Shown: one piece after another, positions 1 to 7,626 of the stretch
How the letters are laid out: each line of letters starts with the position of its first letter
Position numbering within the stretch: the first letter of the stretch is position 1
NCBI GenBank assembly: GCA_030601745.1
Contig: JAUWBI010000011.1
Span: forward strand, 1 to 56,075
Direction of reading: 5' to 3'
Source: Phycisphaerae bacterium
Lineage (GTDB): Bacteria; Planctomycetota; Phycisphaerae; Sedimentisphaerales; Anaerobacaceae
DNA length: 56,075 nucleotides
The notes under the pieces: generated by a model
Database searches by the model: none
Told to the model about the DNA's origin: nothing
What the model saw: only the letters and a program-made list of their open reading frames with translations
Made by a program: the position numbers and the translations under genes

Positions 1-264
1 ATTGGACACTTGGTGAAAACAAACCCAATCAAACCCAATTTCCGAAAAGCCCAAATGAATGTAAACTCACTTATAACAAAGGATTACAGAAAATAGGATG
101 ATTTCGCAGTCCAAAAAAACAAACCCAAAACAAACCCAATCTTCTTAAGGACAAAACCAATGCAACCCTCTTTGCCGCAAAGGATTATGAAAATAAACCA
201 CCCCGCCCCATTCGAAAAAACAAACCCAATCAAACCCAATTCACCTGCCCTCTGTCATATTCTC
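1..264. repeat. Tandem-like degenerate repeat, noncoding left edge
   Basis: No gene is supported here. The block AAACAAACCCAATCAAACCC occurs at about 16-40, in a variant at 114-141, and at 214-241. AAAGGATTA followed by a GAAAATA-like run recurs near 78-95 and 178-194. The unit is therefore roughly 100 bp, repeated a little over two times. Read on the plus strand it gives pseudo-peptides such as ENKPNQTQF, but stops interrupt it. It lies just beyond the stop of the minus-strand URO-D gene, so it could act in its 3' region. No terminator hairpin is evident. Confidence 0.6.
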
Positions 265-1521
265 TCACAAGTCGAACCTGGTGGTCAGGCGTATCATTGT
301 TTGATAATTTGTCATCATTCTGGGAGTTATTTTCCGGCCGGTCGGGGCCGACGACGGCATCAGAACAAAGCCCCTGCCCTCGCCCCGCCCTGCCGCAGGG
401 CGGGACTCGCCGCTGGTTCCATCTATCAGGGCTTTTTCGACAATTTTCTCGAAATCACTCGGCTCGCTGTTTTCAATGTCGGCTATCTCCAGGTTCCCAA
501 AAAGAACCAGCTCTCTGCCGTACTTGCGGCGCACATACTCAAGCTCCACGTCCCCCTGCGGAGGTGGCTCAATAGGGTCGATGGCGGCGGCGCCCATTTC
601 GACACTGTAATCAAGAACGGCACGAATCCTGCCGTGGCAATGAATTCGGGCAAAACCACCGTGCTTTTGAATAGCTTCTACCATTGGGCCGGTGTAACGC
701 ACCACGTATTCTTTGAAAAGGTGCGGCGGCAGATAAGGTTCAGTGGCATACTCCGGCCCATATATACGCCACAGATGGCCGGGGAATGCCTTCGCCGTTT
801 CCTCAGTCCTCGCGTATATATGGCGGGAAAGCTTAACAAGGAGACGATGGAACAGCTTCTGTTCGGTCAAAGCAATAATAGTAAAATCTTCCATACTGAA
901 AAGAGACGCTGCGGCGCAAATTGGGTCTTCCGTATCTACGCACACGATGCCTCGGTCGCCAAGTTTCTTATCCTCTTCGACTAAGTCGGCTACGTTGACC
1001 TGTTCAGCGAAAACTTCGTCAGGCAACTGAAGATAAGCTTTCAGATCATCTATACTCTTGAGCAAGTGCTCTACAGTCCATACAGTGTCAATCTCGGGGC
1101 TGCGAAGCGTTAGCGACGTCATAGTTCTGTTACCAATTTTCAGAGTTACGCGTTTGAAACGGCGTCCATCCTCCATATATTTTTTTGTCTTGAAGAATTC
1201 ATCCCGCCCCTCCGAGGGGCTGGATTCATCCCGGTAATTGCCGGCGCGGGCCCTGTCAAGTGCCATCTCGACCTCGTCCAGCCCATCGGATGGGCGGGGC
1301 TCGTGGGAGCGTGGCCTGACAGAGCTGCGCATACGAATGAGGTCGGTTTGTTCCTCGGCCAGTTGAAGCAGGGGCTGCCAGGAGGGGTCGTTATAGACGT
1401 TGAACTCATCCGGGTCGGATGGGTCAATCCGGAATCCGCCTATTTCATAGAAATTGACGGCGGGTCGGTCGACCGATTCGGCGCGCAGAGTCGCCATTAA
1501 TCTTTCACGACTGGTCATCAT
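265..1521 (-). CDS. URO-D family (uroporphyrinogen decarboxylase / MtaA-like) protein
   Basis: Cytosolic TIM-barrel protein of the URO-D superfamily, which includes haem-pathway decarboxylases and corrinoid methyltransferases of the MtaA/CmuA type. Support comes from the N-terminal MTSRERLMATLRAE, the IHCHGR segment (a plausible metal-binding site as in MtaA-like members), the LVLFGNLEIADIE strand and the C-terminal GRGFVLMPSSAPTGRKI. The start is set at the ATGATG at 1521/1518, which overlaps the stop of the small gene upstream; translational coupling would explain the lack of a clear Shine-Dalgarno. It is last in a minus-strand unit after an SSS symporter, so a catabolic role rather than haem synthesis is likely. 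Three palindromic insertions lie inside it and add RPSDGLDE-, SPSEGRDE- and RPAAGRGE-type segments; the last splits the conserved (S/A)GEGRGFVLMP run and duplicates its GE. The true substrate is unknown. Confidence 0.8.
   Translation of the reverse strand: MMTSRERLMATLRAESVDRPAVNFYEIGGFRIDPSDPDEFNVYNDPSWQPLLQLAEEQTDLIRMRSSVRPRSHEPRPSDGLDEVEMALDRARAGNYRDESSPSEGRDEFFKTKKYMEDGRRFKRVTLKIGNRTMTSLTLRSPEIDTVWTVEHLLKSIDDLKAYLQLPDEVFAEQVNVADLVEEDKKLGDRGIVCVDTEDPICAAASLFSMEDFTIIALTEQKLFHRLLVKLSRHIYARTEETAKAFPGHLWRIYGPEYATEPYLPPHLFKEYVVRYTGPMVEAIQKHGGFARIHCHGRIRAVLDYSVEMGAAAIDPIEPPPQGDVELEYVRRKYGRELVLFGNLEIADIENSEPSDFEKIVEKALIDGTSGESRPAAGRGEGRGFVLMPSSAPTGRKITPRMMTNYQTMIRLTTRFDL
379..411. repeat. 27-bp palindromic insertion, copy 1 (in URO-D gene)
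   Basis: The core is a perfect inverted repeat (CCCGCCCTGC / GCAGGGCGGG). It is bounded by the direct repeat CTCGCC at 379-384 and 406-411, exactly 27 bp apart. In the protein it yields GE-SRPAAGRGE-GRGF, i.e. nine extra residues with GE duplicated. Confidence 0.85.
1198..1230. repeat. 27-bp palindromic insertion, copy 2 (in URO-D gene)
   Basis: Palindromic core CCGCCCCTC...GAGGGGCTGG between direct repeats TTCATC at 1198-1203 and 1225-1230, spacing 27 bp. It adds DESSPSEGRDE-like residues in frame. Confidence 0.85.
1273..1304. repeat. 27-bp palindromic insertion, copy 3 (in URO-D gene)
   Basis: Core CCAGCCCATC...GATGGGCGGGG between direct repeats CTCGT at 1273-1277 and 1300-1304, spacing 27 bp. 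It encodes EPRPSDGLDE on the minus strand. Core orientation is opposite to copy 2. Confidence 0.85.
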
Positions 1522-1663
1522 GCTGGTCAACCCGGTTTGTAAGACTCTTAAACAACGACCTAATGTTAAAAAAGCCGCCAATTGTAACAACCACAGCGAG
1601 ACCGGCAAAAATGGCAAGGCTTGCAAAGAAAAAGATTGACCAGAAAGTAATCCAAAAATTCAT
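1505..1663 (-). CDS. Small membrane protein, SSS symporter accessory type (52 aa)
   Basis: A 52-codon reading frame, MNFWITFWSIFFFASLAIFA... then GLAVVVTIGGFFNIRSLFKS and a polar tail ending DQHDDQS. It has one long hydrophobic segment (about residues 3-33) followed by a basic then acidic tail. It starts 6 bases beyond the symporter stop codon, with AAGGAG seven bases before its ATG, and its TGA overlaps the start of the URO-D gene. Position and form match the small accessory proteins commonly encoded next to SSS symporters in Planctomycetes; that family assignment is from memory. It probably stabilises or modulates the symporter in the inner membrane. Confidence 0.7.
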   Translation of the reverse strand: MNFWITFWSIFFFASLAIFAGLAVVVTIGGFFNIRSLFKSLTNRVDQHDDQS

Positions 1664-1669
1664 ATCTTG

Positions 1670-3202
1670 CTACTCCTTACGCTCGGGTGCTCGACCGCGG
1701 TCGGGAAATATCAGAGAGCCGACCACCATCAGTACAATCGCAAGCGCTATAACAATCAGTCCAACAATCGCACTCGATACGTCCATACCCAGCAAGGCCT
1801 GAACCGGCTTTAATCCTGAGAGGGCACCAAACCCACATATTAAGGCCAAATATGCCCCAACTTTACTGGCACGTTTCCAGTAAATACCAAAGACCAGCAA
1901 GGCGATGGCTCCGGTAAAGTAAATGGCCCCGGAAATCGCCATATAATCCCACAAGTCCTGCCCTAAATCATACCAGAGTCCCCAAACTAAGATGAAAATG
2001 CCAATAGCTACGATAAAAATTCGTGTCAGCAGCAAACGTGCCTTTGAAGACAATCCTTTTTTGAAGCAGGGTGCCACCACATCCTGGGTCAGCACCGAAC
2101 TCCAGCACAACAGATAACTGTCGTGGGTGGACATAAACGCAGCGAGCATACCCGCTGAAATAATACCGATAAGTCCGGCAGGAAGAATTTGGCTGAGAAA
2201 CACCGGCATTGCCATCAAGGTCACATCTGATTCTGCCTTAGCGGCTTCCGGTAGAAAAACATTTTTCAGCGACTCATTCTGAGCAATAAAAACGAGGGCG
2301 CAGATTCCAAAAAAGTACGGTATCAGAAACCGAATCAGAAATCCGACCGAAGCAAAGGTATAAAGCCGCTTAACTGTTCTGATGCTGTCTGCGGAGCAGG
2401 CGCGTATTACAGCCGTCTGCCAGATAGCACAATTGACCAGGCCGAGGAAGAACATCCATATCACGTAAGAAGTGCCGAATCCTTCGCTGTGGAATGGATT
2501 GAAACCCGCTTCTCCCTGCAACTCGGATACGGTCTCAATAATGTTATGCCAGCCCAAATGTCTAATGGCCAGCACACTCGTAGCCAAAAGAGCGAACGAT
2601 AAAACCACAAACTGGATGTAATCCAGCACCACCACCGACACCATTCCACCGAGAGCCGTATAAAGCAGTACCATACCCAGCAGAACGCTCATTATAATCT
2701 TAAGTTCATATTCCGAGGTCATCCCTGTGACACCCATCACGAAAATGGAACCGGCTTTAAGGAACATTCCCATATTGAGGATGCCGGAGAGAGCTAATAT
2801 GATTCCCCCTAAAATCCGGACGCCATGCCCGAATCGCCTCTCGTAAAATTCCGGGATAGTCATTACCTTCATACGCCGCAGCGGTACCACGATAAACCCG
2901 GTCAGGCCCACAACTAAAGCCACAACAGCAGAGGCCAATGCTATGTGAAAGGCGGCGAAACCGCCGGTAAAACCCTTCTGGGCCGAATACATAACCGTAA
3001 CCAGACCTAACTCGGTTCCTATCATCGTGGCAACCCCCAGGAAAGTTTTTAAGCCTCGCCCCGCAACGATGAAATCTGTAACATTGCTGACGTATCGCTT
3101 TATATACACACCAACAGCTACAATGACGAGTAGATAGCCGATGACGATGCACCAGTCTAAACGGCCAAAGTGGGTCTCAATTCCAAGAGCATTCAAGTCC
3201 AT
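1670..3202 (-). CDS. SSS-family sodium:solute symporter
   Basis: Inner-membrane Na+/solute symporter of 510 residues with about 13 hydrophobic segments, a usual length for the family. Signature stretches include the N-terminal segment DWCIVIGYLLVIVAVGVYI, FIVAGRGLKTFLGVATMIGTE (helices 1-2, sodium-site region), MTIPEFYERRFG, and the GGMVSVVVLDYIQF region. It sits within a minus-strand run between a DUF5107-TPR gene upstream (91 bp gap) and the 52-aa partner downstream. The ATG at 3202 has only a weak purine-rich leader. Solute is not predictable from sequence; neighbours (isomerase/epimerase, Gfo/Idh dehydrogenase) suggest a sugar, sugar acid or cyclitol. Confidence 0.9.
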   Translation of the reverse strand: MDLNALGIETHFGRLDWCIVIGYLLVIVAVGVYIKRYVSNVTDFIVAGRGLKTFLGVATMIGTELGLVTVMYSAQKGFTGGFAAFHIALASAVVALVVGLTGFIVVPLRRMKVMTIPEFYERRFGHGVRILGGIILALSGILNMGMFLKAGSIFVMGVTGMTSEYELKIIMSVLLGMVLLYTALGGMVSVVVLDYIQFVVLSFALLATSVLAIRHLGWHNIIETVSELQGEAGFNPFHSEGFGTSYVIWMFFLGLVNCAIWQTAVIRACSADSIRTVKRLYTFASVGFLIRFLIPYFFGICALVFIAQNESLKNVFLPEAAKAESDVTLMAMPVFLSQILPAGLIGIISAGMLAAFMSTHDSYLLCWSSVLTQDVVAPCFKKGLSSKARLLLTRIFIVAIGIFILVWGLWYDLGQDLWDYMAISGAIYFTGAIALLVFGIYWKRASKVGAYLALICGFGALSGLKPVQALLGMDVSSAIVGLIVIALAIVLMVVGSLIFPDRGRAPERKE

Positions 3203-3293
3203 ATTATCTACCGCTTACAGAAATCAGAAGACAGAAGTCAGTTTATCTGTCCTCTGTTGTCTGTTCTTTGTCCTCTGTCCTCTTTCCTCTGGG
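3203..3293. repeat. CTGTCCTCTGT-type microsatellite between genes
   Basis: Imperfect iterations of TGTCCTCTG / TGTTCTTTG units fill the gap between the DUF5107-TPR stop and the SSS start. Similar pyrimidine-rich iterations recur at 42.29-42.33 kb and 55.89-55.94 kb. No promoter is apparent in it. Confidence 0.6.
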
Positions 3294-6200
3294 TCAAAGC
3301 AGCCACTTGTGCGTCAAGAGCGCCTTTTTGCAGAGTTCTCGGTATTTGTTCTGCTCCTTTGAACCTTCAGGTCCGGCAGCGCCCTGCTTCCAGGCCGAAC
3401 GAGCATCTTCAAGATGTCCAAGGGCCTCCAGTGCTCTTCCCCTCCAGTACTGGGCCGGTGCCTCCTGAGGTTTGTTCGACCGGCCGACGCCTATATTTTC
3501 CGGATACGTTAGAGCTGCCTTAAAATCCTGCAAAGCCAGTTTGAAGTTTTTGGCCTCAAAGCGTTTCTGCCCTCGCTCTAAATGCGCCTTATTGAAAATG
3601 TCCCACGTGATTGTCTGGCCCTCCCAGTTGACAAAGTACGGCGTAGATTCGAGCAAATCAATTGCATCGGTGTACCTTTGCTCATCGAGATAAGCCTGGG
3701 CCAGCATAATGATGACGTCAGCACGCCTCAACTTCTCAAAAGGCGTAGATTTGAGAATCTTTATCGCCTCGGTGCGTTTGTTTCCGGCCAGGAGAATATC
3801 CGCTAAATCACGATACAGGGTCTGGTCTTTCGGCCGAGCGGCGATGGCTTTACGGTAGAGCTCTTCAGCTTTGGCCAGGTCATTCTCTACTGCCCAGCAA
3901 TAAAGACCGAGATTGCGAAATGCGATACTCAAGGATGGGTCCAGCTCGCCGGCCCTTCGCCAGTGCTTGACAGCTTCGTCAAGCCGGCCGAAATTCCCGT
4001 AAAGATTCCCAAGATGCAGGTGTGCGTAAGCGTCATTGGGTTTTTCCGAAACGGCGTACTTAAATACCTCCACCGCTTCAGGACGTGAAGCAAAGACATA
4101 GTCCTTGTAAATCCTCGCAGCCTGCCTCAAGTAGTCTCTGGCACTTGCCTGGTCTGCCTGCAGCGAGGCAAAGTAGGCCAGATAATAGATTGGCAACGGG
4201 TTGTGTTCACGTGGCATGGGCTTCCAGCCCATGGAAACACGGCCAGGATGGCCGTGCCACATGACACATACGGCCGAAAGCAGCTTGGCCGCTTCATCCA
4301 CCAGTCCCAGCTCTGCGAAAACAAGACTTGTCTCCAACAACTCAAAATCATCTTCGCCGACGAAAGCTCGCGCTTCCCGTACAAAACGGTTCATTTGACT
4401 TTTACTCTGTAGCGCCGCCAGTGCCCTTGGGACCAAGTCGGTGGGGTTTTGGGCTATTCTTTCCTTGGCCTGTTTGTATGCCGACCTGGTATTCCCCGCG
4501 GCATACAAGGCCAATAGCAGATGGTTCTTTGCCTTAGTGTCCCCTGGATTCAACCGTACTGCTTTCTCGAAGGTCTCTACGGCCTTCGAGTAATCTGACA
4601 AACGCATATAGGCACGACCAGCTAAGTCATAGCCGAGAGAAGCGGTCCCAAAGCATCGCGCCGCCTGGTTTGCGCACCTGAGCGTTTCCTTTTCGTTTCT
4701 TAACCTTAGATGGCTCACGCCCAGGAAGAACCACGACAATCCGTCACCGGCATCTCGGTCCAGAGCCTTTTCCAGCCGCTGAACCGCATTCTCATAAAGA
4801 CCCGCTTCGATATCGAGCACCGCAAGGCCACGCAGCGAGGGCAAATGTCGAGCATCTTCCGCCAGAACCTTTTCATAATATTCACGGGCCTTTTTGCGAT
4901 TCGTTGCCAGGTCATACTTTCGACCTTTGAGATATTTTTCCTCGATGGTAAGCTGCTCATCGGGTTTCTCTATAAACCTGGAGGCATCGGGCGCGAAAAC
5001 CCTGGGAATCGGCAAAGGTGTAACGAAGGAAGCCAGGACATCTCCACGGTTTGTCTTGATTATTACCTCGACAGGTGACTGCGGAGCCGGTGAAAGCGTC
5101 AGCACCTGAGGCTTCTTGGGAGAGAGGTCTAAGCGTCTTTTCAGGAGTTCCCGCTGGCCCTGGGAAAGGGTGCAAATCGCCCCGCGGAATTTACCGGTTG
5201 CGAGCATACGCAACTGGAGGTTGTCATCCTCGCGGACGGTTTGAACAGCCAGGTCCTTCGTGGCATATTCAAAACCATCGCCGAGCCCGTGGATGGGATA
5301 CCACCATTCCCGCCACGAAACCTCTTGTCTCGGCAGCAGCATCCCATAGTCGGACTGTGTCGGCAGCGGCCCGCTCTGGACCTCAATGTAGGGGCCGTCG
5401 TCATCGGTCAGGTTCTTCTGGCTTACCAGGCCAAAATCCCAATTTCCCCACGTCCAGGCCTTTTTCCCGCTGAGTTCATAGTGGTTCGCAACTTGCACTA
5501 TTCCGCGGTCCATATCCACATCGTAAGCCCCAAAGAAGTCAAAGACGCAGCTGACAGCAAAAACCGATGCCGAGGTCTCGTAGTTCTTGAGCCAGGACAG
5601 GTCTTTGCCTTTGTGGATAGGCCAGGAAAAAAATGTGGTTCCGTGATGGTCTGTCCCGAGAGTCATCGGATAGATAAAACGCGTGCCCGCTCGGTTTGGG
5701 AAAGCGGTGCAGTTCCAGAAGTAGTATGGGTTCATCGCATCCGTGGGATTAAAAATGCGAATCCGCTCGTCCAGGTATGCCTTTCCCGGATGCAAAGTGA
5801 CCCGCACGGTCCAGTGGGTCCGGAAGATTTTCTCGATGTTGCTTACTTCGATGTATGCCGAGCCGTCTGCATTGCGGCCGATAAGTGCATCGACCGGCGA
5901 GAGAATCGTGACGGTGTGTCCGTGAGGCCCGAAGTTCCATTCGACCCCTCCGCTTATCCAGGCGCCGCGCATAGCAATCATACCCGGCTTAATCACGCTG
6001 TTGATATGAAACATCTCCTCGCCTTTGGTCTTGTCGAAAACCGAATGTAGACGGCCGCCCAACTCGGGCAGGCAGGTGATTTTCAGGTATTCATTTTCAA
6101 GAAATAGGGCCTTGTAAGTTTGGTCCGCCTTGGTCCTGTAAAGGTGGTCCTGCATCGTATAAGGGTAGACGATGGCGCCTTTGACCGTGGTCGAGAATTT

Positions 6201-6476
6201 GACCTGGCCTTCCAGGGCCCAGAACTTGGGATTAACATCTTCCGCCCATCCGTAGGTGGGAATTGTTATGGTACCCTCCCAGGCCCTGACCCTTGCCCAG
6301 CCCCGCCCCTGCGGCAGGGGCGAGGGCCAGCTCGACCGTGGAAGCGTTAAAGACAGACCAATGAAAAGCAGAACGATAAGCCGCCTCCGGCGGAATTTCG
6401 TCCCGCACCAATTGAGCTCAGGCTCGCGCCTAATTGGTGCGGGATCGAATTTCGAATTTTTGAGAAAACCTCTCAT
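3294..6476 (-). CDS. DUF5107 domain protein with TPR array, exported
   Basis: Large protein (1060 aa) with a hydrophobic signal (RRLIVLLFIGLSLTLP), a DUF5107-type N-terminal domain (from WEGTITIPTYGW through the NEYLKITCLPELGGRLHSV, GGVEWNFGPHG and YYFWNCTAFPN segments, about residues 70-420) and a long TPR region (about 500-1050; ALDRDAGDGLSWFFLGVSHL, KAVRLNPGDTKAKNHLLLAL). DUF5107 resembles galactose-mutarotase-like folds, so carbohydrate binding is plausible; the activity is unknown. The ATG at 6476 is preceded by GAGGTGATAATT. Three different palindromic repeats have been read through: family C in the pre-signal region (residues DPAPIRREPELNWCGTKF), the 27-bp family just after the signal (LPQGRGWARV, here a 30-bp variant) and family B in the TPR region (WHGHPGRVSMGWKPMPRE). 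Despite these the frame is intact over 3.2 kb. Confidence 0.8.
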   Translation of the reverse strand: MRGFLKNSKFDPAPIRREPELNWCGTKFRRRRLIVLLFIGLSLTLPRSSWPSPLPQGRGWARVRAWEGTITIPTYGWAEDVNPKFWALEGQVKFSTTVKGAIVYPYTMQDHLYRTKADQTYKALFLENEYLKITCLPELGGRLHSVFDKTKGEEMFHINSVIKPGMIAMRGAWISGGVEWNFGPHGHTVTILSPVDALIGRNADGSAYIEVSNIEKIFRTHWTVRVTLHPGKAYLDERIRIFNPTDAMNPYYFWNCTAFPNRAGTRFIYPMTLGTDHHGTTFFSWPIHKGKDLSWLKNYETSASVFAVSCVFDFFGAYDVDMDRGIVQVANHYELSGKKAWTWGNWDFGLVSQKNLTDDDGPYIEVQSGPLPTQSDYGMLLPRQEVSWREWWYPIHGLGDGFEYATKDLAVQTVREDDNLQLRMLATGKFRGAICTLSQGQRELLKRRLDLSPKKPQVLTLSPAPQSPVEVIIKTNRGDVLASFVTPLPIPRVFAPDASRFIEKPDEQLTIEEKYLKGRKYDLATNRKKAREYYEKVLAEDARHLPSLRGLAVLDIEAGLYENAVQRLEKALDRDAGDGLSWFFLGVSHLRLRNEKETLRCANQAARCFGTASLGYDLAGRAYMRLSDYSKAVETFEKAVRLNPGDTKAKNHLLLALYAAGNTRSAYKQAKERIAQNPTDLVPRALAALQSKSQMNRFVREARAFVGEDDFELLETSLVFAELGLVDEAAKLLSAVCVMWHGHPGRVSMGWKPMPREHNPLPIYYLAYFASLQADQASARDYLRQAARIYKDYVFASRPEAVEVFKYAVSEKPNDAYAHLHLGNLYGNFGRLDEAVKHWRRAGELDPSLSIAFRNLGLYCWAVENDLAKAEELYRKAIAARPKDQTLYRDLADILLAGNKRTEAIKILKSTPFEKLRRADVIIMLAQAYLDEQRYTDAIDLLESTPYFVNWEGQTITWDIFNKAHLERGQKRFEAKNFKLALQDFKAALTYPENIGVGRSNKPQEAPAQYWRGRALEALGHLEDARSAWKQGAAGPEGSKEQNKYRELCKKALLTHKWLL
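4211..4260 (-). repeat. Family B double-hairpin repeat inside the TPR gene
   Basis: A 50-bp unit made of two hairpins (CACGGCCATCCTGGCCGTG and CATGGGCTGGAAGCCCATG) closed by GTGGCA/TGCCAC. It is the reverse orientation of the copies at 10507, 11778 and 36633. It is translated in frame as MWHGHPGRVSMGWKPMP, a stretch foreign to a TPR array. Confidence 0.8.
6297..6331. repeat. Palindromic insertion, copy 4 (30-bp variant, DUF5107 gene)
   Basis: Core GCCCCTGC/GCAGGGGC with GC-rich flanks, between direct repeats CCAGC at 6297-6301 and 6327-6331. Spacing is 30 bp, the only simple copy that departs from 27, and still a multiple of three. Located just after the signal peptide codons. Confidence 0.7.
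6393..6454. repeat. Family C palindrome with 8-bp direct repeat (DUF5107 gene start)
   Basis: Inverted repeat CCCGCACCAATT / AATTGGTGCGGG around GAGCTCAGGCTCGCGCCT. It is flanked by GAATTTCG at 6393-6400 and again at 6447-6454, 54 bp apart. This looks like an 8-bp target duplication. In the protein it gives KF-(18 residues ending)-KF before the signal peptide. Other family C copies are at 13301 and 36132. Confidence 0.75.
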
Positions 6477-6526
6477 AATTATCACCTCACATTCTAATTT
6501 GTCCGTTCTCCGTAGTCTCGTGTTTC

Positions 6527-6620
6527 GTAGCGTAGTCGCCGATGCTCCAAAGCTACTCGTGCTACGCAGTGAAGCTGCTTCGCAGAGTAGTGAGCGCTAC
6601 TATGCAGAGTAGCAACTACG
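6527..6620. repeat. Family E degenerate palindromic cluster
   Basis: The intergenic stretch between the DUF5107 and isomerase genes is built of shuffled units: CTACTCGTGCTACGCAG, TTCGCAGAGTAGTGAGC and GCTACTATGCAGAGTAGC. The same words (CTCGTGCTGCG, GCTACTACGCAGAGTA) form the insert inside the repeat at 46071. No coding or regulatory reading is evident. Confidence 0.6.
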
Positions 6621-6733
6621 AAGGACGCATCTTTTGACCGCTCTATATCTGCAATACGTTTGTACGCGTTGGAAAGGCGCAAACTGTTTTCTGGGTTCCC
6701 GTTTTGCGATCTTTTTGCAAATTGGGGTTCCTC

Positions 6734-7555
6734 TCAGCCCCTGAAGGCGCTCAGCCTCTCCGCTGCCTTTTTGATATCACCGAATCTGTCGTCCCCGGCT
6801 TCCCGCTCGATCGCCAGCGCACCGTTAAAGCCAATCTCTTTCAAGGTTCTCAGGAAGGCATCGCTGCCTACCTCGCCTTCGCCCCAGGGAACTTCTAAGC
6901 CCCACGTCCCCGGTGTTTTTGTCCGCAGCGCATCCTTGATGTGCACATGCTTGATCCACGGCGCCAGCACCTTAATAGCTTCCAGCGGATCGCCCTTGTC
7001 GTAAAGAATCATATTCGCCGGGTCGAAATTCACTTTCAGCGCTGGATGATGCATCTCTTCCAGGAAACGCCGTAACTCCCCGGCCGTTTCCTGCCCCGTC
7101 TCCATCAGAAACTTTATCTGCTTTTCTACTGCTGCATCGGCCAGGAGCCGTATACGGTCGTAAAACTTCCTGGCATAATCCGGCTGCGTATGGTCAATAA
7201 AGCCCGCATGCATCAGCAGGTACTTCGCGCCCAGTTCCACCGTTACGTCGATTGCTCCCAACGCTAACTCGCGATTTTCCTCCCAATGCTCGTCCGGACC
7301 GATTCCGCCGGTCTTCTTGATACTTTCCAGCGTCGAATAATCCTCGCAGGGAAAGTCTATCATTGTGCTGCTAATCGTCCAGTCCTGCTCGCGCACCGCC
7401 TGCAGGAATTTCTCACCGCCTTGCTGCAGCGCCGGCCGCACCGCCAGATTTACATATCCAATATCCATCTTTCGCATAGACTCAGCCAATTCGTGCACAT
7501 CCTGCCGCAGTGACCAGCTGCAGATCGATACCGGCCAATCGTTACAAGTACGCAT
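6734..7555 (-). CDS. Sugar phosphate isomerase/epimerase (AP-endonuclease-2-type TIM barrel)
   Basis: Cytosolic metal-dependent TIM-barrel protein of the xylose isomerase-like superfamily, 273 aa. It has the typical barrel strands and metal ligands: KYLLMHAGFIDHT, KFLMETGQET (Glu), LKVNFDPANMILYDKGDP (Asp), KHVHIKDAL (His) and a C-terminal GALAIERE (Glu). The start at 7555 was chosen because GGAGAT precedes it at a suitable distance; the frame extends a few codons further without a better site. It follows a Gfo/Idh dehydrogenase by 71 bp. Dehydrogenase plus epimerase/isomerase pairs of this kind act on keto-sugars or inositol derivatives; the exact substrate cannot be read. Confidence 0.85.
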   Translation of the reverse strand: MRTCNDWPVSICSWSLRQDVHELAESMRKMDIGYVNLAVRPALQQGGEKFLQAVREQDWTISSTMIDFPCEDYSTLESIKKTGGIGPDEHWEENRELALGAIDVTVELGAKYLLMHAGFIDHTQPDYARKFYDRIRLLADAAVEKQIKFLMETGQETAGELRRFLEEMHHPALKVNFDPANMILYDKGDPLEAIKVLAPWIKHVHIKDALRTKTPGTWGLEVPWGEGEVGSDAFLRTLKEIGFNGALAIEREAGDDRFGDIKKAAERLSAFRG

Positions 7556-7626
7556 AATAATCATCTCCACAATATCTTTTTGGGAACCCTTTAACTTATG
7601 ATTGGTTCCTACACGTTTGACTTCAC

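Noticed and set aside
160..984. A 274-aa plus-strand frame over the URO-D gene
   Set aside because: It lies antisense to a gene with clear family motifs and starts in the left-edge repeat. No domain is seen.
5241..6050. A 269-aa plus-strand frame within the DUF5107-TPR gene
   Set aside because: It is antisense to conserved DUF5107 motifs, with no ribosome binding site or domain.
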